64,000 nt of DNA from Bradyrhizobium sp. AZCC 1693 (GTDB taxonomy: Bacteria; Pseudomonadota; Alphaproteobacteria; Rhizobiales; Xanthobacteraceae): the NCBI RefSeq assembly GCF_036924745.1, contig NZ_JAZHSD010000001.1, positions 62,001 to 126,000 of the forward strand, given 5' to 3'. The notes beneath the pieces are model-generated. The model saw only the letters and a list, made by a program, of their open reading frames with translations, had not been told where the DNA came from and did no database searches. Made by a program: the position numbers and the translations under genes. This document shows positions 16,372 through 25,231 of this stretch, in pieces (positions within the stretch are counted from its first letter, which is position 1; each line of letters begins with the position of its first letter).

Positions 16372-17904
16372 TTATCCCGTGACTGGAGATGTTGAGCGAG
16401 ATTGAGCGGATAGGGTGAAGGCAGGGCCGTTCGGCTTGATGCGGATGCCCGGACGCAGCCGCCTCCAGGGTAATGTCGCCGTATCGGCCGGCATCGCGCC
16501 CGGCGCGGCACAGATCAGAAGTTTTTCGGCGATCGGTTCGAAATCGGCGCGGAAATGCACCGAGCTCTTGTTGACCAGGATTTTCTGTTCGGTCGGCTCG
16601 ATGCCGACGTAGCGGTACATCGACTGGTCCGCGAGCTGCGCCTTGTAGGAGCTTACGACCACGCGAACATCGCCGATGCGCAGGCAGGCGGACAGTCCCA
16701 TATCCATGTCGCGTCCGCGATAATAGGGGCCGGCCGCCACGAATTTGCCGTCGGACAGTTTTTCGACGACGAAAGTTTCGCTGTATGGCGCATCGCCTGA
16801 TATCCCCGACTTGCCGCCGAGATCGAGCGTGACCGTGGCGCCGGCGCCGGCCGCATGCGCGGCCCTGGCCGACTCCGGATCGTAGATCACGCCGGTGGCT
16901 CCGGAGGCCTTGTTGCGCACCAGCGCGCGCAGCATGCCCGTGGTGTCGGAATCGCCTCCGGCGCCGGGATTGTCCTGGGTGTCGGCGATGACGATCGGCT
17001 TGCTTGCCGATTTCGCGAGCTCCATCGCGAGGCGCACGCCGTCATCGGGCGAATAAATGCGGCCGTCGAAATCGTCCTCGTGGCTCTCGACCAGCGCCAC
17101 CAGTTTGTCGGCCGCGGCATCCGCATCGGCCTGCGTCCGGCCGTAGGCAAACACGCTCGGCCCGCAATCCCGGAAATCCGCCGCCGGAAAGCCCGGCGCA
17201 AAGGACAGCGTCGGCACCGCGTCGCTTTCGAGCGCCACGAGCTTTTGATAGATGCCTTTGGTCGGCTGGTCGTTGGTGCATTGCCAGGAGATCGGGATCA
17301 GGAACGGCAATTGCCGGAAGGCTTTTGCAAAGCGCAGCCCCGTCTTCAGCATCAGCGCGAGGTGTCTTGCACAGGCGCGACCGGTATCGGCCATGTCGAC
17401 GTGGGGGTAGGTGCGGTAGGCAATGAGTGCATCCGCATGCTCCATCATCTCAGGCGAGACGTTGGCATGGAGGTCGAGGCTCACGACCAGCGGAAGGTCT
17501 TTGCCGATCACTTGGCGCACGCGGGCAAGCGTTTCGCCTTCGCCGTCATCATATTGCTCGGTCACCATGGCTCCGTGCAGATCGAGATAGACGGCATCGA
17601 TTGATCCTGCCGCAGCGATGCCGTCTACCATCTCTTTCATGACGCGCTCGAATGCATCGTTGGTGACATGCGCCGACGGGACTGCGGCCGCCGAGATCGT
17701 CGGGACCAGCTCCCAGCCATTGGCTTCAGCCGCCTCGACGAAGCCGGCCAGGCCGACATTGATCTTGCGCATCACCTTGAGGACGTCGGCGCCATGCGCC
17801 ATCGACGGCCAGCCGCCGCCATGAACGAAATCGTCATAGGTCGCCTTGGTCGGCGCGAAGGTGTTGGTCTCGTGCAGAAAGGCGCCAACGGCGATGCGGG
17901 TCAT
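16372..17904 (-). CDS. M81 family metallopeptidase (MlrC-like)
   Basis: 510 aa. The start MTRIAVGAFLHETNTFAPT at 17904 is the usual N-terminus of the M81 (microcystinase C) family; the longer frame upstream reads through a repeat. Conserved blocks are H11-E12, VYLDLHGAMVTE, VSLDLHANVS and DNPGAGGDSDTTGML. MlrC cleaves linearised microcystin products, but family members in soil bacteria are usually linked to peptide or amide importers and have other substrates. It is first in the operon with M20D and amidase genes. Its promoter should lie in 17905-18035. Confidence 0.9.
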   Translation of the reverse strand: MTRIAVGAFLHETNTFAPTKATYDDFVHGGGWPSMAHGADVLKVMRKINVGLAGFVEAAEANGWELVPTISAAAVPSAHVTNDAFERVMKEMVDGIAAAGSIDAVYLDLHGAMVTEQYDDGEGETLARVRQVIGKDLPLVVSLDLHANVSPEMMEHADALIAYRTYPHVDMADTGRACARHLALMLKTGLRFAKAFRQLPFLIPISWQCTNDQPTKGIYQKLVALESDAVPTLSFAPGFPAADFRDCGPSVFAYGRTQADADAAADKLVALVESHEDDFDGRIYSPDDGVRLAMELAKSASKPIVIADTQDNPGAGGDSDTTGMLRALVRNKASGATGVIYDPESARAAHAAGAGATVTLDLGGKSGISGDAPYSETFVVEKLSDGKFVAAGPYYRGRDMDMGLSACLRIGDVRVVVSSYKAQLADQSMYRYVGIEPTEQKILVNKSSVHFRADFEPIAEKLLICAAPGAMPADTATLPWRRLRPGIRIKPNGPAFTLSAQSRSTSPVTG

Positions 17905-18227
17905 TAAGTCTCTCGGGTCAATGCTTTTCGTTGGGGGGACGTTAAGCGCGTCATCGTGGCAAGTGCAAGCCGGGGAGCAATTCCGTTTTGCATGCCGCGT
18001 GGGCGTTAGTAATTGCCTTGCACCGCGATTGGCGCCGTCATCGCCTGCGACAAACGCAAGCGTTTGCGCAAGGGAGCGAAGCGACGAAACAATCCATGCC
18101 TCAGCAAGCGGCAGCATGGATTGCCTCGCTTCGCTCGCAATGACGGGGAGAGAGCGTCGTTACTTCGTTGCCACGGTAATCGGGCGAAAGCCGGCGAAAT
18201 CGCTGCCGCAGGCGGGCAGCGCATGTC
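17905..18227. other. Gene-free interval containing repeat family B copy 2
   Basis: 323 bp between two minus-strand genes. The only structure I see is the family B repeat at 18036-18145. The right part is the 3' flank of the M20 peptidase gene, and the left part must contain the promoter of the M81 operon. No small ORF with a good ribosome-binding site was found. Confidence 0.5.
18036..18145. repeat. Interspersed repeat, family B copy 2
   Basis: It starts CGTCATCGCCTGCGACAAAC and ends GCTCGCAATGACG. It is closely similar over its whole length to 9149-9258 and 24912-25023, with most differences in the central loop. Confidence 0.8.
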
Positions 18228-19358
18228 TCACGTCAGCGTCGCCAGCAAGCCCGCCATCAAACGGCCACGCTCGGCGAGGCTGTCGACCTCGATATGTTCG
18301 TTAAGAGTATGAGCGTCGGCGCCGCGAACACCCAAGCCATCAAGGGTCGGGATGCCCATCGCGCCCGTAAAATTACCGTCGGAGCCGCCACCGGCGCTGC
18401 CATGCGGGAGCTCGACGCCCAGGCTCAGGGCCACGTTGCGGGCCTGTTCGTAGAGCGCCATCGTGCCGGCATCGGGTTCCCACACCGGCCGGGTCACACC
18501 ACGGGTGACCTTGAACGTGACATCATTGCTGCTGCCGGAAAGCGCGAGCATCCGTTCGACGCCGCGATCGAGGTCGGCCTGTCGTTTGGCCATGCTGAGC
18601 GCCTCGCCGGCGCAGGTGGTGGCAACGCAATTGACCCATTGGCCGCCATGCACGACACCGACCGAGAAGGTGCAATCTTCAGTCGTCATGCCGTCGATAG
18701 TGATAATCTGGCGTGCCATCTCGCGGATAGCGGAACGGCCGGCGGAGAGCGTGGCGCCGGCATGGCTCGGCTTGCCGACGGCTTCGAGATTGAAGCGGGC
18801 AATCGCATATCGCCCGGTGACCACGCCGTTGTTCGGGCGGCCCGGCTCCGGCACCAGCACAAATTTGTTGCGGGCGGCTTCGGCCTCGATGATGTCGCGG
18901 GTCGATGGCGTGCCGACCTCTTCGTCCGGCGTGAACAGCACGGTGATCGGCAGCGGCGTCGTGAGCGCGGCGCGGGCCAGTTGCCGGATGGCTTCGAGGG
19001 CGAGGTAGTTGCCACCCTTCATGTCGAAGATGCCCGGGCCGTAGCATTTGTTGCCTTCGCGCCGCCACGCCAGCTTTTCCAGCGTGCCGACGGGATGGAC
19101 GGTATCGAGATGACCCGCGATCAGGATTCCAGGCTCGCCTTGCTTCGGGTGAGGGAAGCGCGCGCGGACGCAGCCGGCAAAACCCTGCCGTCCGGCGATG
19201 CGTTCGATGGTCGCACCCATGATGGCCATTTCGCGCGACGCAAGATCGAGCATGCGATCGACCGCATGCGCATCCCAGGTCGGGCTTTCGCATTCGACCC
19301 AGGCCCGCAAACCCTGCAGCATGGTCTCGGAATCGAAGGGAAGGTTGGCAGGATTCAT
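18228..19358 (-). CDS. M20 family metallopeptidase (carboxypeptidase G2-like)
   Basis: 376 aa from the ATG at 19358 (MNPANLPFDSETM). Metal-site residues are His83 (AGHLDTVHP), Asp112 (GPGIFDMKGG) and Glu146/147 (TPDEEVG), with a late His in ADAHTLNEH. This is the arrangement of carboxypeptidase G2 and ArgE/DapE relatives, which remove C-terminal glutamate or deacylate amino acids. It is transcribed away from the Dpp-type ABC operon across a shared 407-bp region, which suggests joint regulation. The protein looks cytosolic, so the substrate must be imported. Confidence 0.9.
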   Translation of the reverse strand: MNPANLPFDSETMLQGLRAWVECESPTWDAHAVDRMLDLASREMAIMGATIERIAGRQGFAGCVRARFPHPKQGEPGILIAGHLDTVHPVGTLEKLAWRREGNKCYGPGIFDMKGGNYLALEAIRQLARAALTTPLPITVLFTPDEEVGTPSTRDIIEAEAARNKFVLVPEPGRPNNGVVTGRYAIARFNLEAVGKPSHAGATLSAGRSAIREMARQIITIDGMTTEDCTFSVGVVHGGQWVNCVATTCAGEALSMAKRQADLDRGVERMLALSGSSNDVTFKVTRGVTRPVWEPDAGTMALYEQARNVALSLGVELPHGSAGGGSDGNFTGAMGIPTLDGLGVRGADAHTLNEHIEVDSLAERGRLMAGLLATLT

Positions 19359-19765
19359 GATGGGTCCTCCCGGTTGGGCCGGAATGTTTGGGGTTCGGTG
19401 TGGACCCTTTACGAGAAAGATCGGCGGCGACTTTGTAAAGGGAAAACATGGCGCGTTCGGACCTTCCCGGTGCGAGGTCGGGGCAACGGTATTTCTGGCA
19501 TCATTCTTGATTGTAGATTTTTGAGAAGGCGCGTTGGCGGAGCTGAACCGGGACTGCAATCCATCCGGCGGCAGGCGCAAGCCGGCCGCGAAAGGACCTG
19601 TCCGGAGGGCTGTCCTGATTTCTGCCTGAGCGCCGGCGTCACCAGTGTCGTCTGGTCAAAAGGGTGTTGTGAAGCTGAATATCGACCCTATAGTCCGGTG
19701 AGAAACCGGGCAGGGCGCCTGAAGAAGAAGCATTCGGGCGTTGAAACGACAACGGAGGTGAAGGA
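19359..19765. other. Divergent promoter region between M20 peptidase and ABC operon
   Basis: 407 bp without a credible gene. Both operons must start here. The right end carries a strong GGAGGTGAAGG Shine-Dalgarno directly before the binding-protein ATG. No repeat family member is present. Confidence 0.5.
19667..19694 (+). promoter_or_regulatory. Candidate sigma-70 promoter of the dpp-type operon
   Basis: TTGTGA at 19667-19672 and TATAGT at 19689-19694 are separated by 16 bp, about 70 bp before the start codon at 19766. This is a match by eye only; spacing and both hexamers are near consensus. Confidence 0.35.
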
Positions 19766-21346
19766 ATGAACGTGTTCAGAAAAGCAATTCTTGCTGCGAC
19801 TTGTGTCGGCAGCCTCGTGGCCGTGGCAGCACCTGCGCTTGCCGAGACCACGTTGCGCGCCGTCATGCACTCGGATCTGAAGATCCTGGATCCGATCTGG
19901 ACCACGGCCTACATCGTCCGCAACCACGGCTACATGATCTACGACACGCTGCTCGCTCAGGATGAAAAGGGCGAGATCAAGCCGCAGATGGTGGAGAAGT
20001 ACGAAGCCGCGGCTGATGGTAAGGGCTACACCTTCACGCTGCGCGACGGATTGCTATGGCATGACGGGCAACCGGTAACGTCGGAAGACTGCATCGCCTC
20101 GATCAAGCGCTGGGCCGCGAAGGACTCCCTCGGCCAGAAGATGATGACGTTCGTCGACTCGATGACTGCTGTCGATGCCAAGACTTTCACCATCAAGCTC
20201 AAGGAACCGACAGGTCTCGTGCTGCTGGGCCTCTCGAAGCCCTCGTCGAACGTGCCGTTCATGATGCCCAAGCGCGTCGCCGAAACCGACCCCAACAAGC
20301 AGATCGAGGATTTCACGGGATCCGGCCCCTTCGTCTTCAAGAAGGACGAATGGAGGCCGGGCGACAAGACCGTCTACGTCAAGTTCGACAAGTACAAGCC
20401 GCGCAGTGAGCCGGCGTCCGGCATGGCCGGCGGTAAGGTCGTCAAGGTCGACCGCGTCGAGTGGCGCGCGATCTCCGACGCGCAGCAGGCCGTCAACGCG
20501 CTGTCCAAGGGCGAAATCGATCTGGTCGAGCAGCCGAGCCACGATTTGCTGGGAACGCTGAAGAAGGACCCCAATGTCTCGGTCATCATTTCGCCGCCGC
20601 TGAAGGCGCAATACGTCTTCCGCCCCAACCATCTCCACAAGCCGTTCGACAATCCGAAGATTCGCCAGGCGCTCTGGTACGCCTTCAATCAGGAAGACTT
20701 CCTGATGGCGACCATCGGTGATGAGGCATACATCAAGGAGTGCAAGGCGCTGTTCATCTGCGGCACGCCGTTTGCGTCGACCAAGGGGATGGACGGGCTT
20801 CTCACCTCCAACGCCAAGAAGGCGCAGGAGCTGTTGAAGGAAGCCGGCTACGACGGCACCCCTGTGGTGCTGATGCACTCCACCGATCTGAAGGTGCTGA
20901 CCAACCTTGCGCCGGTGGCAAAATCCCTGATGGAGAAGGCGGGCTTCAAGGTCGACATGCAATCGATGGATTGGCAAACGTTGGTCGCACGCCGCGCCAA
21001 GAAAGATGCTCCCGACGCCGGCGGCTGGAATGCATTCCTGACCGCGTGGGTCGCCGCCGACGTGATGAACCCGGTCTCGACCGCCTATCTGAACGCGTCC
21101 TGCGAAAAGGCGCTGTTCGGCTGGCCGTGCGATGCCCAACTCGAAAAGCTGCGCGACGATTTTGCGCGCGAGGCGGATCCGGCCAAGCAGAAGGCGATCG
21201 CCGAGGCCGTGCAGTTGCGCACCATCGAGGTGACGCCCGAGATCCCGGTCGGCGAATATGTGACGCCGGTCGCGATGCGCAAGAACGTCAAGGGCTTCCT
21301 CATCGCGCCGGTGCCGGTGTTCTGGAACATCGAAGTCACCAAGTGA
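19766..21346 (+). CDS. ABC transporter substrate-binding protein (Dpp/Opp family)
   Basis: 526 aa. A Sec signal peptide spans about residues 1-27 (MNVFRKAILAATC ... APALA, cut before ETTLRAV). SBP family 5 features are LRDGLLWHDGQPVTSEDC, the TGSGPFVFKKDEW block and KPFDNPKIRQALWYAFNQ. It is the first gene of a four-gene importer operon followed by two permeases and a fused ATPase. The ligand is unknown; the neighbouring M20, M20D, M81 and amidase genes suggest a peptide or N-substituted amino acid. A strong ribosome-binding site supports the start. Confidence 0.93.
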   Translation: MNVFRKAILAATCVGSLVAVAAPALAETTLRAVMHSDLKILDPIWTTAYIVRNHGYMIYDTLLAQDEKGEIKPQMVEKYEAAADGKGYTFTLRDGLLWHDGQPVTSEDCIASIKRWAAKDSLGQKMMTFVDSMTAVDAKTFTIKLKEPTGLVLLGLSKPSSNVPFMMPKRVAETDPNKQIEDFTGSGPFVFKKDEWRPGDKTVYVKFDKYKPRSEPASGMAGGKVVKVDRVEWRAISDAQQAVNALSKGEIDLVEQPSHDLLGTLKKDPNVSVIISPPLKAQYVFRPNHLHKPFDNPKIRQALWYAFNQEDFLMATIGDEAYIKECKALFICGTPFASTKGMDGLLTSNAKKAQELLKEAGYDGTPVVLMHSTDLKVLTNLAPVAKSLMEKAGFKVDMQSMDWQTLVARRAKKDAPDAGGWNAFLTAWVAADVMNPVSTAYLNASCEKALFGWPCDAQLEKLRDDFAREADPAKQKAIAEAVQLRTIEVTPEIPVGEYVTPVAMRKNVKGFLIAPVPVFWNIEVTK

Positions 21347-21405
21347 GTTGAGCGGCGCGGGCTGGGACTTTTCTCCGCCCGCGCTGTTCCAGGGTCGAGT
21401 TGATC

Positions 21406-22353
21406 ATGTCCATGTATGGCTATCTCCTGCGGCGGCTGCTCGGCACTATTCCCGTGCTGCTGGTCGTTGCGGTCTTTATCTTCCTGATGCTCCGCCTGAC
21501 GCCGTCGGACCCGGCGGCGATCATCGCCGGCGACAATGCCAATGCCGAACAGGTGGCGCAGATCCGCAGCCAACTCGGCCTCGACAAGCCGATGATGCAG
21601 CAGTTCGTCATCTGGTCGGGCAGGGTGCTGACGGGCGATTTCGGCGAAAGCTTCTTCTTCAAGAAGACGGTTGCCGCGCTGATCGGCGAGCGGATCGAAC
21701 CGACGCTATCGCTGGCGTTCTTCACGATGCTGATCGCCGTGTGCCTGGCGGTGCCGCTCGGCGTGATGGCGGCGCACTGGCACGGGAGCTGGCTTGATCG
21801 GCTTGTCATGGGTTTCTCGGTGCTCGGATTTTCGGTGCCGGTATTCGTGGTCGGTTATCTCCTGATCTATGTGTTTTCGATCTGGCTGAACTGGCTGCCG
21901 GTTCAGGGCTATCAGCGCCTTTCCGAAGGCGTCGGCGGCTGGGCCCTGCGGCTGCTGCTGCCCTCGGTGACGCTGTCGGTGATCTATGTGGCGCTGATTG
22001 CGCGCATGACCCGCACCAGCGTGCTCGAGGTGCTCTCGGAAGACTACATCCGCACCGCACGCGCCAAGGGACAGTCCGAGCGAAAGGTGCTGTTCCGCCA
22101 TGCGCTGCGCAATGCGGCCGTGCCCATCGTCACGGTGATCGGCCTCGGCGTGGCCCTGTTGATCGGCGGCGTCGTCGTGACCGAAAGCGTGTTCACGATC
22201 CCCGGCCTTGGCCGGCTGACGGTCGACGCGGTGCTGGCGCGCGACTATCCGACGATCCAGGCCGTGATTCTGCTGTTCTCGTTCGTCTACGTCATGATCA
22301 ATCTGACGGTTGATATGATCTACACCGTGCTCGATCCCAGGATCCGTTACTGA
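21406..22353 (+). CDS. ABC transporter permease (DppB type)
   Basis: 315 aa from ATG 21406; TTG 21400 and ATG 21412 are alternatives. The N-terminus YGYLLRRLLGTIPVLLVV is typical of DppB/OppB, with six predicted membrane helices and a long periplasmic segment after the first. The EAA loop that contacts the ATPase is near ARAKGQSERKVLFRHALRNA. The end MIYTVLDPRIRY is the standard family C-terminus. The stop overlaps the next gene's start (TGATG). Confidence 0.93.
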   Translation: MSMYGYLLRRLLGTIPVLLVVAVFIFLMLRLTPSDPAAIIAGDNANAEQVAQIRSQLGLDKPMMQQFVIWSGRVLTGDFGESFFFKKTVAALIGERIEPTLSLAFFTMLIAVCLAVPLGVMAAHWHGSWLDRLVMGFSVLGFSVPVFVVGYLLIYVFSIWLNWLPVQGYQRLSEGVGGWALRLLLPSVTLSVIYVALIARMTRTSVLEVLSEDYIRTARAKGQSERKVLFRHALRNAAVPIVTVIGLGVALLIGGVVVTESVFTIPGLGRLTVDAVLARDYPTIQAVILLFSFVYVMINLTVDMIYTVLDPRIRY

Positions 22354-23276
22354 TGGCCGACACGACGATCCTCGAACCCGTTCTGCCGGCCAGCCCGGGC
22401 AAGCCGGCTGCATATCGCAAATTGCTGCGCAACCCGAGCGTGGTGTTCGGCGCCACGATCATCGCGATTGTCCTGCTGATGGGGCTGCTGGCGCCCTGGC
22501 TTGGCACCATCGACCCGACGGCGATCAATCCGGTGGCGCGCAACAAGGTTCCCGGCGCGGAAATTTCGATGCGCACCGATACCGGCGAGCGCATTCGCAT
22601 GATGGCCGCCTTCGGCACCGACGGGCTCGGGCGCGACGTCTACAGCCGCGTCGTCTATGGCGCGCGCGTTTCGCTGCTGGTCGGTGTTTCCGTTGCGCTG
22701 ATCAGCGTCGCCGCCGGCCTGTTCATCGGGCTATTGGCCGGCTTCTTCCGCATTCTGGATGCCGTGATCATGCGGATCATGGACGGGTTGATGGCTATTC
22801 CCGCGATCCTGCTGGCGATTGCCATGGTGTCGCTGTTCCGCTCCAGCGTGCTGACCGTCATCATCGCCATCACTGTCCCCCAGATTCCCGGCGTCGTTCG
22901 GCTGGTGCGCTCGATCGTGCTCAGCGTGCGCGAGGAACCCTATGTCGAGGCCGCGGTCACGCTCGGTACATCTGTCCCGAAATTGCTGTGGCGGCATGTG
23001 CTGCCCAACACCATCGCGCCCATGATCGTGCAGGGCACCTTCATCTGCGCCTCGGCCATTCTCATCGAGGCCATCCTGTCGTTCCTCGGCATCGGCGTGC
23101 CGCCGGAGGTGCCGACCTGGGGCAACATCATGGCCGAGGGCCGGCAGGTCTTCAGCCTGTATCCGCACAACATCATCTATCCCGGCGTGTGCCTGGCCCT
23201 GACGATCCTTGCCGTCAACGTTCTCGGCGACGGCTTGCGCGATACGCTCGATCCCAAGATGGCAAAGCGGGTGTGA
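22353..23276 (+). CDS. ABC transporter permease (DppC type)
   Basis: 307 aa. It has an N-terminal cytoplasmic segment, then a first helix at about 32-54 and the GTDGLGRDVYSRVVYGARVSLLVG motif characteristic of DppC/OppC. The EAA loop is PYVEAAVTLGTSVPKLLWRHVLPN. The end is NVLGDGLRDTLDPKMAKRV. The ATG overlaps the stop of the DppB-type gene. It forms the inner-membrane channel with that protein. Confidence 0.93.
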   Translation: MADTTILEPVLPASPGKPAAYRKLLRNPSVVFGATIIAIVLLMGLLAPWLGTIDPTAINPVARNKVPGAEISMRTDTGERIRMMAAFGTDGLGRDVYSRVVYGARVSLLVGVSVALISVAAGLFIGLLAGFFRILDAVIMRIMDGLMAIPAILLAIAMVSLFRSSVLTVIIAITVPQIPGVVRLVRSIVLSVREEPYVEAAVTLGTSVPKLLWRHVLPNTIAPMIVQGTFICASAILIEAILSFLGIGVPPEVPTWGNIMAEGRQVFSLYPHNIIYPGVCLALTILAVNVLGDGLRDTLDPKMAKRV

Positions 23277-23277
23277 T

Positions 23278-24894
23278 GTGAGCAACACCGTCCTCGACGT
23301 CTCGGATCTTAGCGTCGCCATCAACGGAGGCGACAGGACGCATGCGGTGCAGGGTATCAACCTGACCGTGGGTGCCGACGAGATCGTCTGCGTGGTAGGC
23401 GAATCCGGCTCCGGCAAATCGGTGACGGCGCAGGCCGTCATGGGCCTGCTGCCGAAAGGCGCGATGCGGGTCGAGAGCGGTTCGATACGGTTGCAGGGCG
23501 ATCAACTCCTCACCAAATCCGACACGGAGTTGCGCGCGATCCGCGGCACCCGCATGGCCATGGTGTTCCAGGAGCCGATGACCGCGCTCAATCCGGTCGA
23601 GCGGGTCGGCGACCAGATCCGCGAAGTGCTGGAGATCCACACCAGCCTCGACCAGAAGGAGCAGCGCGCGCGCGTGCTCGAGATCATGCGCGCGGTGCAT
23701 CTGCCCGATCCCGAACAGATGATCGACGCCTATCCGCATCAGCTTTCCGGCGGCCAGCGCCAGCGGATCATGATCGCGGCGGCGCTGGTGCTCGATCCCG
23801 CGCTGCTGATCGCCGACGAGCCGACCACCGCGCTCGACGTCACCACGCAGGCGCAGATCCTCAAGCTCGTGCGGGAAATGCAGGGCCGCAAGAAAACCGG
23901 AGTGCTGTTCATCACCCATGATTTCGGCGTCGTTTCCGAGATCGCCGACCGTGTCGTAGTGATGCAGATGGGCCGGATCGTGGAGCAGGGCCCCTGCGAG
24001 GAGGTGCTGCGGAATCCACGCGAGGATTATACCCGGATGCTATTGGGCGCGGTGCCGAGCATGACGCCGCCGAAGCGGTCGCCGGTAACCGGTCCGGTGG
24101 TTCTTGAGACCGAGAATCTTTTCAAGACCTATGGCAAGCGCTCGCTGTTCCAGCCGAAGGCGCGCGTGGTTGCCGCGGTCAAGGACGTCTCGCTGACGAT
24201 CCGGCGCGGCGAAACGTTGGGCATTGTCGGCGAGTCCGGGTCCGGCAAGTCGACGGTGGCACGCTGCGTCGCGCGGCTGGTCGATACGTCAGCCGGCGGC
24301 ATCAAGATCGACGGCGTCGATATCGCGGCGATGCGGGAAGCAAAATTCCGCCCAATGCGCCGGCGCATCCAGTTCATCTTCCAGGACCCGTATCGATCGC
24401 TCAATCCGCGCCGTACGGTCGGCGAGGCGATCATCGAGGGACCGATGAATTTTGGCCTCAGCCGCAAGGAGGCGCTGCAGCGTGCGCGCGACCTGATGGC
24501 GGTCGTGCATCTGCCGCCGGCCGCGATCGATCGTTTCCCGCATCAGTTCTCCGGCGGCCAGCGCCAGCGGATCTGCATCGCGCGGGCGCTGGCGATGGAG
24601 CCTGAGTTGCTGATCGGCGACGAGCCGGTATCGGCGCTCGACGTCTCCGTGCAGGATCAGGTGCTGAAGCTCCTGGACGAAGTGCGCCGCAAGTTCAATC
24701 TGGCGGTGCTGTTCATCACCCATGATTTGAGAGTGGCCGCGCAAGTCTGCGACCGCATCGCGGTCATGCAGCGCGGCGTGATTGTCGAGCAGGGCGTCAC
24801 GGCAGACGTTTTTGCCGCGCCCCAGCACGAATACACCAAGGCACTGTTCGACGCCGCCCCCGGCCGGCATCAGGAATTTGCTGCCAGCGCGTAA
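23278..24894 (+). CDS. ABC transporter ATP-binding protein, fused DppD-DppF type
   Basis: 538 aa from GTG 23278, which starts one base after the permease stop; a longer frame would overlap the permease gene. Two complete nucleotide-binding domains are present. Domain 1 has Walker A GESGSGKS at 41-48, signature LSGGQRQR, and Walker B LLIADEP. Domain 2 begins after about residue 280, with a second GESGSGKS, signature FSGGQRQR, and LLIGDEP. Oligopeptide C-terminal extensions follow each domain. The fusion replaces separate DppD and DppF subunits. It energises the importer at the inner face of the membrane. Confidence 0.93.
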   Translation: MSNTVLDVSDLSVAINGGDRTHAVQGINLTVGADEIVCVVGESGSGKSVTAQAVMGLLPKGAMRVESGSIRLQGDQLLTKSDTELRAIRGTRMAMVFQEPMTALNPVERVGDQIREVLEIHTSLDQKEQRARVLEIMRAVHLPDPEQMIDAYPHQLSGGQRQRIMIAAALVLDPALLIADEPTTALDVTTQAQILKLVREMQGRKKTGVLFITHDFGVVSEIADRVVVMQMGRIVEQGPCEEVLRNPREDYTRMLLGAVPSMTPPKRSPVTGPVVLETENLFKTYGKRSLFQPKARVVAAVKDVSLTIRRGETLGIVGESGSGKSTVARCVARLVDTSAGGIKIDGVDIAAMREAKFRPMRRRIQFIFQDPYRSLNPRRTVGEAIIEGPMNFGLSRKEALQRARDLMAVVHLPPAAIDRFPHQFSGGQRQRICIARALAMEPELLIGDEPVSALDVSVQDQVLKLLDEVRRKFNLAVLFITHDLRVAAQVCDRIAVMQRGVIVEQGVTADVFAAPQHEYTKALFDAAPGRHQEFAASA

Positions 24895-24911
24895 TTGCAT
24901 CGCGCAAATCC

Positions 24912-25023
24912 CGTCATTGCCTGCGACAAACGCAAAGCGTTTGCGCAAGGGAGCGACAGCGACGAAGCAATTCATGTCTCCGCATGCGGCGCTATGGCTT
25001 GCTTCGCTTCGCTCGCAATGACG
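24912..25023. repeat. Interspersed repeat, family B copy 3
   Basis: It starts CGTCATTGCCTGCGACAAAC and ends GCTCGCAATGACG, with the same internal hairpin arms as at 9149 and 18036. It lies between the convergent ABC ATPase gene and a small minus-strand ORF. Confidence 0.8.
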
Positions 25024-25029
25024 TGATCG

Positions 25030-25176
25030 TCAGCAGTGGCTGTCGCGCACCAGTTCCGGGCCATCGTTCGCCAGCGGCGGGGGGATTTGCGGTTGCTGCG
25101 GCTGGGAGGGCCGCCGATCCGGGGGCGATTTGCGCCCGGTTGCAGCAGGCTTGTCCGAGGATTGTTCGCTGGCCAT
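25030..25176 (-). CDS. Small proline-rich hypothetical protein
   Basis: 48 aa (MASEQSSDKPAATGRK ... LVRDSHC), rich in Pro, Gln and Ser with a single C-terminal Cys. An AAGGAG Shine-Dalgarno ten bases before the ATG supports translation. No domain is recognisable and it is probably disordered. It sits just downstream of the alpha/beta hydrolase gene at 25232 on the same strand, 55 bp away. Confidence 0.55.
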   Translation of the reverse strand: MASEQSSDKPAATGRKSPPDRRPSQPQQPQIPPPLANDGPELVRDSHC

Positions 25177-25231
25177 GTCGTCATACTCCTTTTTTGTGCA
25201 TGACAACATTTTTGCGGGCTTCGCGTTCCTC

